A DNA stretch of 64,000 nucleotides from Haliotis asinina (taxonomy: Eukaryota; Mollusca; Gastropoda; Lepetellida; Haliotidae), in assembly GCF_037392515.1 (NCBI RefSeq), contig NC_090292.1:45931747-45995746 (forward strand), read 5' to 3'. Shown in pieces: positions 45,440-57,015 of this stretch (its first letter is position 1; the number at the start of each line of letters is the position of its first letter). Both the position numbers and the translations under genes were made by a program. Under the pieces are notes generated by a model, which saw only the letters and a program-made list of their open reading frames with translations, did no database searches and was not told the DNA's origin.

Positions 45440-46106
45440 GAAATAAACGTTTTGAATTGTTGCCTTCATGGCAATTTCATGTTTATCCTTCCATACATAT
45501 TGAGCTTTGCAGTTTTAGAATCTTTCCAAATAAAGCACTCAAATTTTGCTCTCTTGACTTTTCTGAGTGAAAGGCAGCTTTTGCTGAAACTTCCCAATCT
45601 TTGTTTCTGACTTGTTCAGTGTTCTGAAAAATGTGTCCCCTGACTCATATATGCTAATCTGTGAAAAAAAAAATGTTTTTATGAAATTGTGTACTTTCTG
45701 CTAAATTTATGTACAACTTTCAGTAAAATAACAAAAATATGATATATCTCTAATGAACATTTTGAATACTTGCGTTCCTGGCAGTTATATGTTTATTCTT
45801 CCATACTAAGTATTGTTCCTGGCAGTTATATGTTTATTCTTCCATACTAAGTATTGTTCCTGGCAGTTATATGTTTATTCTTCCATACTAAGTATTGTAC
45901 ATTCAGAATCTCCAAATGAAGCAACCGTGTTTGTTCTCTGACCTTTCAGTGTGAAAGTTAGAGCAAGATGATCTGCCAGTAGTTGGGGTTGTCAAGCTTG
46001 GAGCCATGACTGCTAATCTATGGAAAAAAAAAGTTAATATCTTATGAAATTGTGTACTTTCCGCTAAATTTATGTTCATCTTTCAGTAAAATAACAAAAG
46101 TATGAA
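45440..46106. repeat. degenerate tandem units with a perfect 41-bp triplication
   Basis: Two diverged units of about 320 bp share ATGTTTATCCTTCCATAC, a Cys-rich-looking CTTTTCTGAGTG/CCTTTCAGTGTG block, GCTAATCT(G/A)TG, AATATCTTATGAAATTGTGT-like text and AACTTTCAGTAAAATAACAA. Inside, a 41-bp unit starting TTCCTGGCAGTTATATGTTT is repeated three times without change at 45775-45898. Relatives lie at 52545-52800. Confidence 0.7.
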
Positions 46107-46562
46107 ATGATAATTTATACCAAAATTCTTTATTAATTGTAACCAGTACAAGCAATATATTAGCATTCAAATAGGAGGAAAATATGAATATAGAATATTA
46201 GTTTCATCATGTATCAGTAAAAGCTTAGACAAGACTCCTCTCAAAAGTAGTAAAGCTTATCTCACAGACATTCCATTGAAAAAGGTATAAGTAATGACCA
46301 CACAATTTCACAGTTAGAATCCTAGCCTGAGGTAATCAGAACACTGTAAGACAAACCATTCACTAAGACAAGGGTTATGTCTAGACGGGTTAATAAACTG
46401 CTTTGAAGAGGTAAACATGCCATCACCTACAGTAAAATAACATTATGCAAACACCAGTTAAGGGTCATTAAAGATCCAGCCCAGAGTAAGCAATCAAGCA
46501 TCCAGTAAATGTGCCAACAAGATTAATGCCACTTAGAATAGGATTAAAAGATTAAGTACTCC
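46107..46562 (-). repeat. second copy of a 455-bp repeat
   Basis: Nearly identical to 43953-44409 and in the same orientation; only a handful of differences are visible. On the minus strand the shared part starts at ACAGGGGGAGTACTTAATC and ends with the AATAAAG region. It is flanked by a 78-bp direct repeat (45979-46056 and 46819-46896, AGTTGGGGTTGTCAAGCT to CTTATGAAATTGTGT), so a local duplication is involved. Confidence 0.75.
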
Positions 46563-46896
46563 CCCTGTTCCGTAAAGCTTGGACCCCATTTGCTGGTTTC
46601 AATGTCATTGTTTAGATCTTCAAAGTCTACGTCAATGGGTCTAGTACTACTACTACCCGATCAGTACGTTTGTTATTCTAGCATAGGACTATAACACAGG
46701 GGGACCCCCTCACACGACACCGTTCGACACGAGATCTAGGGTTCGACAATAGGGGGCGTCTCGAAGGCGACGAAGAGAGCTGTACGTTATTATACATTTT
46801 TTACAGCACGAACGTGAGCAATAGTTGGGGTTGTCAAGCTCGGAGTCATGAATGCTAATCTATGAAAAAAAAAGTTAATATCTTATGAAATTGTGT
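46563..46896. other. unassigned GC-richer segment and flank repeat
   Basis: 46563-46818 is unlike its surroundings, with CCCCCTCACACGACACC and GGCGTCTCGAAGGCGACG; I cannot assign it. 46819-46896 repeats 45979-46056, and the second LINE begins at its very end. Confidence 0.5.
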
Positions 46897-46954
46897 GGCA
46901 CCCATGAAGAGCCACCTCCTCGTGGTGGGTGCTGGGTAACGCTAAGTGCTCTTC
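46897..46954 (+). ncRNA. HDV-like ribozyme of the second LINE copy
   Basis: The fold is as in the first copy. P1 is GGCACCC (46897-46903) with GGGTGCT (46927-46933). P2 is GAAGAGC (46906-46912) with GCTCTTC (46948-46954). P3 is ACC/GGT with loop TCCTCGT, P1.1 is CC with GG (46934-46935), and the core is GGGTAACGCTAAG. Two P2 base pairs differ from the first copy, G-C to A-T and C-G to A-T, each changed on both sides, and one P1 wobble is now C-G. The fold is intact even though the ORFs are dead. Confidence 0.83.
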
Positions 46955-47471
46955 TCCCGTGTGGACCCGTGGCAGAATGTGTCCACAGCACCCCATTGCT
47001 GGTCGTAAGAGGCGACTAAAATGGGCAACCTGTTTGCCGTCGGTTGGGCCCCTGTGTCGGTGGAGGAGGGGATCCTGGTGGCTGAGGGCATGGGAGCGAT
47101 GAATAGCGTTACTGTGCCCAACACGCCACTTTGGCCCTAACTTCACCTAGACGGGTGGTAGAATGGGCCCGATTCTATCAATGGTCACGCCGAGCCCTGT
47201 GGTATGTAATTTTGTTATATCTTGACTTGGTACCTTCATTCTGAATACTCAGAACGTTCATGAATTTGTTTTATGTTCTTGCCTAGAGCTTATTCCCAGA
47301 AGGCGGTGGCTCATGGGCCAATCTGGTTGATCCTTTGGATTAACTGGAGTATATCATTTCTGTAACCCTTTGGTGTCAGTTTGCTGGAACTCCGCTTACG
47401 CATGACATCGCCCTTGTAGGCGCTCCATGGTGGGCAGGGAACAGATTTGATGAACCATTCTACTATTCATT

Positions 47472-48700
47472 ATGAGTAAGCAAAATCCAAAAAAACCAAA
47501 ACGGCAACTTTCAGAATCTGATTCTGAGCTTGACTCTGATGAAGATGACGTTGTGACAAAATTGTTATATTCTGAGAGGGATACTTGGCCACGCTTTGTT
47601 GTGTCTTGTTTTGGAAGCAAAGGGTGAACGAACCCTTGCTTCCTATTCCCCATTTCTGTTAGAAAAGGGCCTACAAGGTAAAGCTGGTGAGTTGAAGCAT
47701 GTTTCCAAATTACGGTCAGGGGGTCTTCTGGTTGAATGTGTCAGGAAGTCACAGGCCATTAATCTCATGACGTCAACCAAACTAGCTGACATTCCAATTA
47801 CATGTTCAGCACACAAGACACTTAACTTTTCCAAAGGACTAATCCGTGACAGAGACCGAAGTCTCTCTGACATTTCTGTTGAAGACATTGTCTCTCAACT
47901 CTGAAGTCAAGGTGTCATTGAGGCAAAAAGATTCACATACCGTAAAGATGACCGTGTATTCCCGTCCAATACATATCTTTTGACTTTTGACAGCCCAATT
48001 CTGCCACCTTCTATTAAGGTTGGATGTTTCTCCATGAATATAGATCTCTTTATCCCACGCCCTGCTCGTTGTTTTAACTGTCAGAAGTTCGGCCATGGGC
48101 AAAATTCTGGTAGGAATAAGCTAGCTTGCTTTAGATGCGGAGAACCTGACCATGATGGGAAAACATGTACCAACACCATCAAGTGTTTAAATTGCAAAGG
48201 AGACCATATGGCATCTTCTAGAGACTGTCCTCTTTGGAAATATGAGGCCACTATGCAGAGCCAGACTTCTTGCACCTGTTTCAGAAAGTCCATCATATGC
48301 TTCAGTAGCTAAAAAGGTCACAGTGTCTATACCCTGTCAGACAGATCTTTCCTGGGTACATTCCGACCATCCCAAATCCCTTTCAGATCAATTACAAAAT
48401 ACCGTAAGTTCCAAACCGGTCACAGATCCATCACCGAAACAGAAAGGAACATCTTCTACACAGACAGACTCAAATCAAATCAAACCGTCCAAATCTACCA
48501 AAGTGGATACAAAGAAAAAACATATTCAGTCTGACAGATTGCCAAAAGCACTAAAAGATACAGTGCAATTTCATAATAAATATGGATTGTTCGAAGATAT
48601 GGATACTGAAGTATCCACCCATGTGAGCGCTGGTGGCCATTCAAATGGTCACTCACCCAAAAAGAAAGGTAGAGCAGTATCTCCTGTTACTGCTCCTTAG
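47472..48700 (+). pseudogene. ORF1 of the second LINE, broken
   Basis: It opens MSKQNPKKPKRQLSESDSEL at 47472. Homology to the intact ORF1 continues through LRSGGLLVECVRKSQAIN, CFRCGEPDHDGKTC and CLNCKGDHMASSRDC. A frame change lies near 47620, a TGA near 47902 stands where the intact copy has Lys, and another frame change lies near 48250. In the first knuckle the third Cys is replaced (GQNSGR for GANTCK). The tail at 48400-48700 ends in SPKKKGRAVSPVTAP. Confidence 0.85.
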
Positions 48701-48714
48701 ATACTTATCCCTCC

Positions 48715-51700
48715 ATGAGCCATTCAGCTAATCTAGTACAATGGAATTGCAGAGGACTTAAACATAACTTTCATGAAGTACAGTTGTTAGTCCAAGACCT
48801 TAAACCGTCAGCACCATGTCTCCAAGAGACGTATCTCAAACATACTGATACATTTGATTTAAGGCAGTACACTTGTTATCGCTCTTTTTCTCCTCCAGGG
48901 GATAAAGCCACTGGAGGTTCAACTATATTAGTAAGACGTAACATCATTCACAGCGATGTTCATTTGAATACCAATCTCCAAGCCGTAGCTATTCGCCTCA
49001 GCCTGCACATTGCGTTTACTCTGTGCTCTTTGTACATTCCACCTTCATCTGTTCTCCGACAAACTGATCTCCAAAATCTCTATGATCAGTTACCAAAGCC
49101 CTGTATCATCATGGGCGATTTGAACGGGCACAACCCTCTATGGAGAAGTACAAGCACAAACCATAAAGGTCAGATTATTGAGGATTTTATATTTGATAAT
49201 AGCTTGTGTGTTTTTAATGACGAATCAAACACCTATTTACATCCTGGAACAGGAACCTATTCAGCACTTGATCTGTCCCTCGTTGATACGAATGTTTACA
49301 ACGAATTTGACTGGTCTGTTCATGATGACCTTTGCGGAAGTGACCACTTCCCAACTGTCCTAAAAGCTATCAAACCCAATGATGATCCCACTTTATCATG
49401 GTGGAATTTTAATAAAGCCAATTGGCCTTTATATGAAATGCTGTGTATGGAAAAATTAATACCGGAAAACTTTATGAATGTATCAGATCCGATAGAGTTG
49501 TTTTCAGCAGAGTTAAATGAAATCGCTGACCAATCAATTCCTAAGTCCTCTGAAATTCCACACCTTCGTAAACCATGGTTCAACAATGAATGTAAACAAG
49601 CAAGAGAGTGTAGGAAGAAAGCAGAAAAATACTTTCGCAGACATCCTACCGTCCACAACTTAAATACTGTTAAAATTACGAGTGCCAAAGCACGACGAAC
49701 TTATAAACAAAACAAGCGCCAGTCTTGGAGGAAATATGTTTCCAACATTAATTCGCGCTCACCCATGTCTAAGGTGTGGAATATGGTCCAAGGAATAAAA
49801 GGCAAAGGTTCCAAATCCTCTGTTAAACATCTCAAAGAAGGTGATAAATTGATAACTGGTAAGGGTGACATTGCCAATAAAATTGGTGAAACTCTTTCCA
49901 GAAATTCATCATCATCAAATTATACACCTGAATTTCAGAAATATAAAAATCGACAAGAAAAACAAAGAATTAACTTTGACTCTAATAACGGTGAAGATTA
50001 TAATGAAGTATTTTCATTACATGAGCTACATACTGCTCTCGAGCAAGCTCATGATACTGCAGCTGGTAACAAGTGATACTGCAATGCCATTGTAATCCCC
50101 ATACCAGAGCCTGGCCGGGATCATACAGATCCATCAAATTACCGCCCTATATCGTTAACCAGTTGCGTTTGTAAAACCATGGAACGAATGGTAAACAATA
50201 GATTAGTCTGGTATTTGGAAACGAATAATCTTATCACAGATATTCAATGTGGTTTCCGGAAAAACCGAAGTACTACTGATCATTTAGTACGATTAGAATC
50301 CTATGGTAAGAATGCTATTGTAAATAAACAACACGTTGTATCAATTTTCTTCGATCTGGAGAAAGCATATGATACCACTTGGAAGTGTGGCATTTTAAAG
50401 GATTTATATGATTTCGGTTTGAGAGGTCATTTGCCTCATTTTATCTCACAATTTTTAAAAGACAGGCAATTTCAAGTCCGAGTGGGATCAACCCTGTCTG
50501 ACCATTATAATCAGGATCTGGGTGTTCCACAAGGCAGTGTTTTGTCTGTAACACTCTTTAGTATCAAGATTAACAGTTTATCTAAGGTTTTAAATGATTC
50601 AATCGATGGATCACTTTTTGTGGATGATTTTAATATTTCTTGTCGTGGAAAAAATATGCATACTATTGAACGGCTTTAAATTTTCTAAATCGAAAACCAA
50701 GTGTATACATTTCTGTAGAAAATACAAACCGCATAAAGATCCAGAATTGTTTTTAAATAACACTCCCATCAAAGTCGTTAAGGAGGCAAAGTTCTTGGGT
50801 TTGATTTTCGACTCACATTTAACGTTTCTCCCCCATATCAAATCTTTAAAAAATAATTGCCTGAAGGCGCTGGATTTATTAAAAGTAATTTCTAATTCAA
50901 AGTGGGGAGGTGATCAAGCTACCCTCCTACACTTATGTCGATCACTTGTCCGCTCAAAACTTGACTATGGTTCCATCATGTATGGTGGAGCCTGCAAAAG
51001 CAACCTGAAACTATTAGATTCTGTCCATCACAAAGGTCTAAGACTTTGTCTTGTGTCCTTCAGAACTTCACCTATCGACAGTCTCTACATTGAAGCAGAG
51101 GAACTATCTCTTACCCAAACGCTGTATAAAATTATCCTTACATATATATTACAAAGTTATGTTCTAACGAGTCTAATCCTGCATTTCACTGTGTCTTTAA
51201 TTCAACTTATGAAGATTTATATAACAAGAAATCATCTCTTGTTCCACCTCTTGGGCTGAGAATTAAGCCTTTCATTATTGCTGCCGGCATTCAGCTAGAT
51301 AATATAGCTCCTTCCCGTCTTCTTTCTTCTCCTCCTTGGCAGTTGGTTAGGCCACAAGTTGACTTAACGTTAACTACATTTAAAAAATCAGAAACGAATG
51401 AATTACAATATAAACAAGAATATCATCAATTGAAAAACAAATATAACAATTACAAATCCTTATTTACAGACGGATCCAAGGACGGTGGCGCAGTAGCTTG
51501 TGCCACGGTCATTGGATCCAGAACAATATCTTCTAGATTACCAGATAACAGCTCTATTTTTACTGCAGAAGCAAACGCCATATTAACAGCTCTCAGATAT
51601 ACTCAAAGACACCCTAAACATAAACAATACATAATTTTTGTCTGACTCTCTTTCGTGTCTTCAGGCTATTAAAAACCTATTGTGTAAACATCCACTTTTA

Positions 51701-52174
51701 GTTGAAATTGTTGAATTGTATAATTATCTTGCCACTGGTCAATACGACATCGTCTTCTGTTGGTTACCCAGCCATGTTGGGATCTCTGGTAACACTTTGG
51801 CTGACCTTGATGCTAAGGCAGCACTCAACAAATCTATGACACCACTTCTTATTCCCTATACTGATTATAAAGCTACCATTAGATCTTACATCCGTGATCT
51901 GATGCAGAAGAAGAGGGACACCCAAGTAGATATCAGTAAATTACATGAAATAAAACCATATGTTGGTTACACCTACTTGGGTTGTCAGTCCAGATTTGAA
52001 GAGGTCATTATACGGCGATGTCGTATTGGCCACACCAGGTATACGCATGAATATCTTTTGAAAGGTGAGGATCCTCCGTTCTGTATCCCTTGTGATGAGA
52101 TAGTCACGGTCAAGCATGTCTTCCATCACAAGGTACAATTATTTCAAGTCAAGAACTATGAAGGACCATTTTAG
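48715..52174 (+). pseudogene. ORF2 of the second LINE, broken
   Basis: The endonuclease part (48715-50076) is open, with VQWNCRGL, QETYL, GDLNGHN and GSDHF. Near 50070 about 120 bp that join the endonuclease to the RT are missing. The RT then runs YRPISLTS, FFDLEKAYD, GVPQGSVLS and FVDDF. A second deletion of about 60 bp follows HTIER at 50673. Later frame changes fall near 51100 and 51640. RNase H motifs TDGSKDGG and SDSLSCLQA survive, and the C-terminal CCHC lacks its last residues. Lengths elsewhere match the intact 1,228-residue protein. Confidence 0.88.
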
Positions 52175-52726
52175 TAACGTAAGTTCTCATTTAATTATTG
52201 CATTTTTAAAAGATTTGGATTTATTGACTGACATGTAAATAAATATTTTTTATGATTGGAAGTTGAATTAGTAACTGAGATTGTTAGTGGCTGTATCCCC
52301 GAGGGGGGTTGAAGTACCGTAAAATTATTGTCCTCCTGAGAGGGTACGTAAGTCCAAAAACATTTGAAGTCAAATTTAGTCTTCCATTTCTTTTTAGACG
52401 TAGTATTTCTGTCATTTTAATTTGTGGCTAATCTTGCATACAGTCGCCAGCAGCTGAGGGGATTTATAGAGAGAATCTCAGTGATGTTACTTGTTACTAT
52501 TGCCATATCTGCCTAAGCTTTGTAAGATACATCCATGTTTCCTCATTGTTCAGTGTTCTGAAAAATGTGTTATTGAGGTTATGCAATGACATCCCATGAA
52601 TCATATATTATGCTAATCTATGACCAAAAAATATTTTTTAAGGTTATGTACCATCTGCTAAGTCTATGTTCATCCAGGTGAGATAAAATAATATAAGATA
52701 AAAACATTACTTAAAAGATATGTTTC

Positions 52727-53056
52727 CTAATCTTTCAGTGTTATGAAAAATGTGTTACTGAGTTTTTGCATTGACATCCCATAAATCCTTTTTGCTGTGA
52801 TGCTCCAGTGTGGCTGTAGCATGTCCAGATTAGTCTCTGCCCCTGTTGCTCCTAAACCTCTAAGTTCTTGCACTGACCAGTCAATGAATTTCTCAGAATT
52901 TACATTCTTATGCAAGTTTGCAGATTTGAAGATGATCAGTGCATTGCTAAATGAAACTTCCTTCAGGTACAAAAATGTCTTTTTCGACCACTTACAACAC
53001 CTGTGGAGTGCCATGTAGTACTGCCACTGCTTGTCTGTCTGGTACACGCCTTCCAT
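52727..53056 (-). pseudogene. piggyBac-like transposase fragment
   Basis: The minus-strand reading MEGVYQTDKQWQYYMALHRC, CKWSKKTFLYLKEVSFSNAL and IIFKSANLHK resembles the piggyBac block that normally reads GVDLSDQ...YY...R..KKWW..LF....D....NA. Only this C-terminal piece is recognisable; no catalytic Asp block is present. The flanks show the 45440-type repeat words, so it lies in a repeat mosaic. Confidence 0.5.
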
Positions 53057-53343
53057 GTGCTGACTGTTGAGATGAATTGCCTTTTGTTTTTTTACCGCTC
53101 TGAAGTTGTTTTGGTGATTACTTAGATCTTCGTATTTGGTGAATGCTTGTCACAAAAGAGTTTACTTTTCTGAGATGCAAGAATTCATTGTCCTTGAATT
53201 CATTTATGCTGATCATCACAGCCTTGTGTTCCTTGACAGGCTGCAAAAGTCTTGTTGCCACTTTGTTCTTGGAATAGAGAAGAAGTGAAAAAGTCATTCA
53301 TCTTTTCTATGATGAGGCTTTCCATATCCAGAAGCAATGGCAT

Positions 53344-53698
53344 TTGCTATCCGGATCAGAAATGTGCCAGAAAGTGCTCAACTCACCCCACATTGCAGCC
53401 TACAGGAGAAATAAAACCCTGAAGGACCATCTAGTACAAGCATCACTAGAATACCCCAAAACTACGCCCAAGATCAGCGGCCGGTTAGTCACGTTCATCG
53501 ACAACAGAGACTGTTGCAATTCACTTCAATTCAGAAAAACATGGCAAATCAGATCTCACCTGTGAGATCGTCGCACAACTCAGAGAGGACCCTGAACTTT
53601 ATAGCGCCACCCAAAAGAGGAGATCACTCAAATTTAGGTGGATATTCAGACTCCACACGTTCAGCCCACAAGGCCTCAAGGACGAAATAGTTGGATAA
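53344..53698 (+). mobile_element. retroelement C-terminal fragment, Penelope-type
   Basis: SPHIAAYRRNKTLKDHLVQA, then after a gap KFRWIFRLHTFSPQGLKDEI, resembles the linker and the end of Penelope-like proteins, between which a GIY-YIG nuclease is expected. It is a broken, old fragment. Confidence 0.45.
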
Positions 53699-54249
53699 GC
53701 TATCCCCCTTGTCTTCCTCATTTATGACTCCAAAGAGGCCTAGCCCATTTTCCTCTTTTTTCACTCATTCTCATCCCTGTAGCTTTTAACCCTCTACATT
53801 CCAGTAGTATGTCACTTGACCAGCATGATTCATAAGACAGTTTCTTTGACAATCCCATCACTAACAAGATAGAAATGAAGGCCCTCATATTTGAGGTATA
53901 AACCAATTTCCAAATTAGCAGGTGAATGTACTTACATGTCCATCTTTTCAGTCATAAATTGTGCTTCAGACTTGGATTCAGTGACAAGTAATCAAACACG
54001 TCCTCATTGGAAAAAGAGTAAAGAGCAGTCTGCTCACTCCAATTTTCACCTGTATGTTTAGGCTCTTATTAAACACTAGCCATGGTGTTTCTCTCATCTG
54101 ACTGAAGGTCGCCAGTGTGAAAATTGTCAACTTCTTCCAAATCTGTTCTATCAAATATTAATATTTAGGGAAAAGCGAACTAAGAAGGTGAAGATGTTTA
54201 CAGATGATAGTTACATCATTCTCTTACTATTTGGCAGTTTCCGAAACAC

Positions 54250-54395
54250 AACTTGAAAACTATTGAAGATCTTTCAGCAAAACTTGGAAGATATTTGAGG
54301 CAAATGACAAAGTGGTTCCTTTTGCTATTTACAAAGTTTTGGCATTTTTATTTTTCCTGGTTTCCATGGAAACAATTCGGACTTAGTTTCAAAGT
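54250..54395 (-). repeat. dispersed copy of the 19560-20100 repeat unit
   Basis: The inverse of the unit at about 19718-19800: TTTGCTATTTACAAAGTTTT, GGCATTTTTATTTTTCC and AACAATTCGGACTTAGTTTC correspond to its GAGACTAAGTCCGAATTGTT and AAAAATAAAAATGCC blocks. Confidence 0.65.
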
Positions 54396-54404
54396 GTTTC
54401 ATGA

Positions 54405-54610
54405 CTATGCCTGTCTTAAGAGGCGACAAACAGGATTGGGCAATCAGCTTCAATGACTTGGTTGACGCATGTCATCAGTTCCCAATTGCGCAGATCGATG
54501 CTCATGCTGTTGATCACTGGAATGTCTGGTCCAGACTCGATTATTTACAGACCGCCAGGAATATTGTTGAGATTGGCCTAAAACTAGTCTCACTCACTCT
54601 CTCACTTAGG
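54405..54610 (+). mobile_element. SINE copy
   Basis: Well preserved in the middle: CTTAAGAGGCGACAAACAGG, GTTGACGCATGTCATCAGTT, CCCAATTGCGCAGATCGATG, GTTGATCACTGGAATGTCTG and CCAGACTCGATTATTTACAG. The tail is CCTAAAACTAGTCTCACTCA. Confidence 0.8.
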
Positions 54611-55255
54611 AATAATCACAACAAAAGTGAGAACTGGGATTCAGAAACTGGAAAAGGTATTGTTACTCTCACTGACACAGGAAGGTATCAGTTGGTTGAC
54701 ACAGAACATGCTCCATATGCATAGATCCATTCTTAAAGAATGGTAATTTTTCTCTGCTTGAAGCAGTAACACCAGCACCTTGAGAATATGCCAGTTGTGT
54801 GGATATGTGTGTTATGTGACCATAATAATCATAATAATAATAATAATTTATGAGGATCACCCGAACCCTCTCTGCTGCATTTTCATTCTAATCTGTAAAT
54901 AATAATTTATGCCAATTTTTCTTTCAAATTGAGCTAAATTGAATTGTCTAAAACCTTTGAATCCCCTGAACCCCCCCCCCCATTTGATGACCCAATAGTT
55001 TTCAGCTGAAAATAGATCTTCCTAGTGCAATTGCTGTGCTCATGATCTGGATCAGTGGATTGTGTGGTGCAAAGGTTAAGTTATTTAAGGTCTGCCACTA
55101 ATGGTAGGAGTGTTTCTACGTTAACAACAACAATATATATGGTATCTCCCACCCAGGCAGAGGAAGAAACATTACTTTTATGCTTTATGCGTTTGTGTAA
55201 ATAGCAGGAGCATCCATGAACAAGCATAAGATGGGAATTTTTCAACAATGATTGA

Positions 55256-55500
55256 GAAATGGTTTTACGTCGCTTTTAGCAATATTTCAGCATGGCAGAG
55301 GACACTAGGAATAGGCTACACACATTGTCCCTCAGAGGGATGACCCAACACCGGACCCCCTCTCTTTGATGAGTTGAGTGAGTAAAGTTCTAAGCCACTT
55401 TTGGCAATATTCTAGTGATATCATGGCAGGGGACACAGCAAACCTGCCTCAAGTGTGACAAGCAAACTCTAGATCTTATAACCACTAGGGCAGCATTTCT
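55256..55500 (-). mobile_element. two SINE tails of the second type, side by side
   Basis: Both 55256-55340 and 55375-55500 show, in reverse, a tail (GGTTTTACGTCGCTTTTAGC; AGTTCTAAGCCACTTTTGGC), then CAATATTTCAGCATGGCAGA or CAATATTCTAGTGATATCAT and GGGGACAC. This is the body of a tRNA-headed SINE such as the one at 60070, different from the 54405-type SINE except in its tail. Confidence 0.6.
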
Positions 55501-55654
55501 CCTTGGTGGGGTGGAGTGGGATGGTATCTGCTTGTGCTGATGAGATTTTAAGTTATAAGAAAACATCTCTAACTTTGTTAACCCTTTGTCTTTATCATCA
55601 CTTGTTAATTAATTTATGTATATATATCGCCTGTTCTCTCCCTGTATCATTTAC

Positions 55655-55925
55655 ACTTTGAAAACGATACAAGAACCTGTATCGAAACATCGTGTTCCAG
55701 TATTAAAGAAGTTGTCATCCATATACAGTTATCCTATCTCTAACTTCAATGGCAGTGAATGTTTTATCATTATAAACAGGCTGTAGACCCAGGTTTGATT
55801 CCCATTACTGGTGTCTCCTCCCCTCTTCTACTCCCCCCCCCCACTTCATTTCAGTATCAAAATGTTCTCGTCACGATATGGCTGAGATATTGTCGATGTG
55901 ACGTTAAATATTAACTCACTCACTC
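55655..55925 (+). mobile_element. retroposon tail motif and LINE tail fragment
   Basis: 55655-55730 holds GATACAAGAACCTGTATCGA then AACATCG and AAAGAAGTTGTCATCC, related to the foldback at 11371. 55862-55925 is the last 63 bp of the LINE (GTTCTCGTCACGATATGGCT to ACTCACTCACTC). A C-rich run lies at 55833-55843. Confidence 0.6.
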
Positions 55926-56799
55926 TACTCCCCCCACCCACCCCCAACACACACACACCTGGGGATCTGTATAATATACATATATATTACTAAGCCTGCT
56001 TTCATCATGTAATTTCTGCACTTGAATAACACCATTTTATGACAACCTGCTCTTACGTAAATATCTGTGATGTTCTATTAGAAGTAGTTACACTGTTCTG
56101 CAACAAGAGGTTTTTACATATGTAATGTTATTGATCTTGGATGTAGTGATTAATTGTCCTCATTACATTATGACTGAATTTTGCTGATGTGACTATAAAT
56201 ATTAGCTCACTAGCTCACATTCAGAGTTACTGTAAGTCATCTCGGGCTTCAATGGCCCTGAGTGTCTAATACTTACATCAATATTGTCATTACAGGTTGA
56301 ACAACAAACTATTGACTTGGCACTAAAAATAATCCACTCAAAGAGCATGATGGGTAGATTTACCCCACGTGTCATAAGCTGCGGAGCGTTAGGAAACAAG
56401 GATTTGACTGGGGGTAGATGTGTTCATAGACTGCACAGCAGGTAAGTGTTTGGGGTTAGGCACACATAGTAGAAAGGTCTTGTTTCCTACAGACGACCCA
56501 GTTCACTATAGCAGGTGACAGACCGACTGAATCCACAAGTGATGGGTCACTTATTTCACATGTGGCCTGCTATTTCAGGTTTAAGGAGAGCTATATGACA
56601 ATGCTGACTGTATCAGGTCTCATAGTCCCTCAACCGTCACTACTTACCTTTCTGCCCTCTACTTATTCACACTGTGAGATTATGTATTATTTAACCATCT
56701 TTTGTTGATATGTTTATGTTGAAAATGCAATCTTGATAATTATTATGTTTTAACTGCATAACATGATTAAGTCATGTGATTCAAGTTTCTCGCACCCAT
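55926..56799. other. unassigned stretch
   Basis: Nothing I can name apart from short CA and C-rich runs near 55925-55960. Confidence 0.5.
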
Positions 56800-57015
56800 T
56801 CACTCATCCGGTTTAGAATATTGCCTTTCAATAACCCATGCTTGGCATAAGAGACAACTAACAAGATCAGATGGTCAGACTCACTGACTTGGTTGACGAT
56901 TTGCAATCGATGCTCATTCTGTTAATCACTTGATTGTCTGGTCCAGACTTGATTATTTACATTCTGCCGCCATATAGCTGGAATATTGCTGAGTGCAGCG
57001 TAAAACTAAACTCAC
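56800..57015 (+). mobile_element. SINE copy
   Basis: Full order: TTTCAATAACCCATGCTTGG, GACTCACTGACTTGGTTGAC, TTAATCACTTGATTGTCTGG, CCATATAGCTGGAATATTGC and the tail GCGTAAAACTAAACTCACTC. Confidence 0.82.

Larger units (their letters stand above)
46897..52463 (+). mobile_element. second LINE copy, decayed, same family
   Basis: It starts at its ribozyme head (46897) and follows the complete LINE through 5' UTR, ORF1, ORF2 and part of the 3' UTR, ending near 52463 within the GCAGCTGAGGGGAT block, about 300 bp short of the full tail. Identity to the first copy is uneven: about 70-80 per cent by eye over ORF1 and the endonuclease, but far higher near 50440-50640 and 51310-51640. Both ORFs are broken. 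No target-site duplication was found because the 3' end is lost. Confidence 0.9.
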
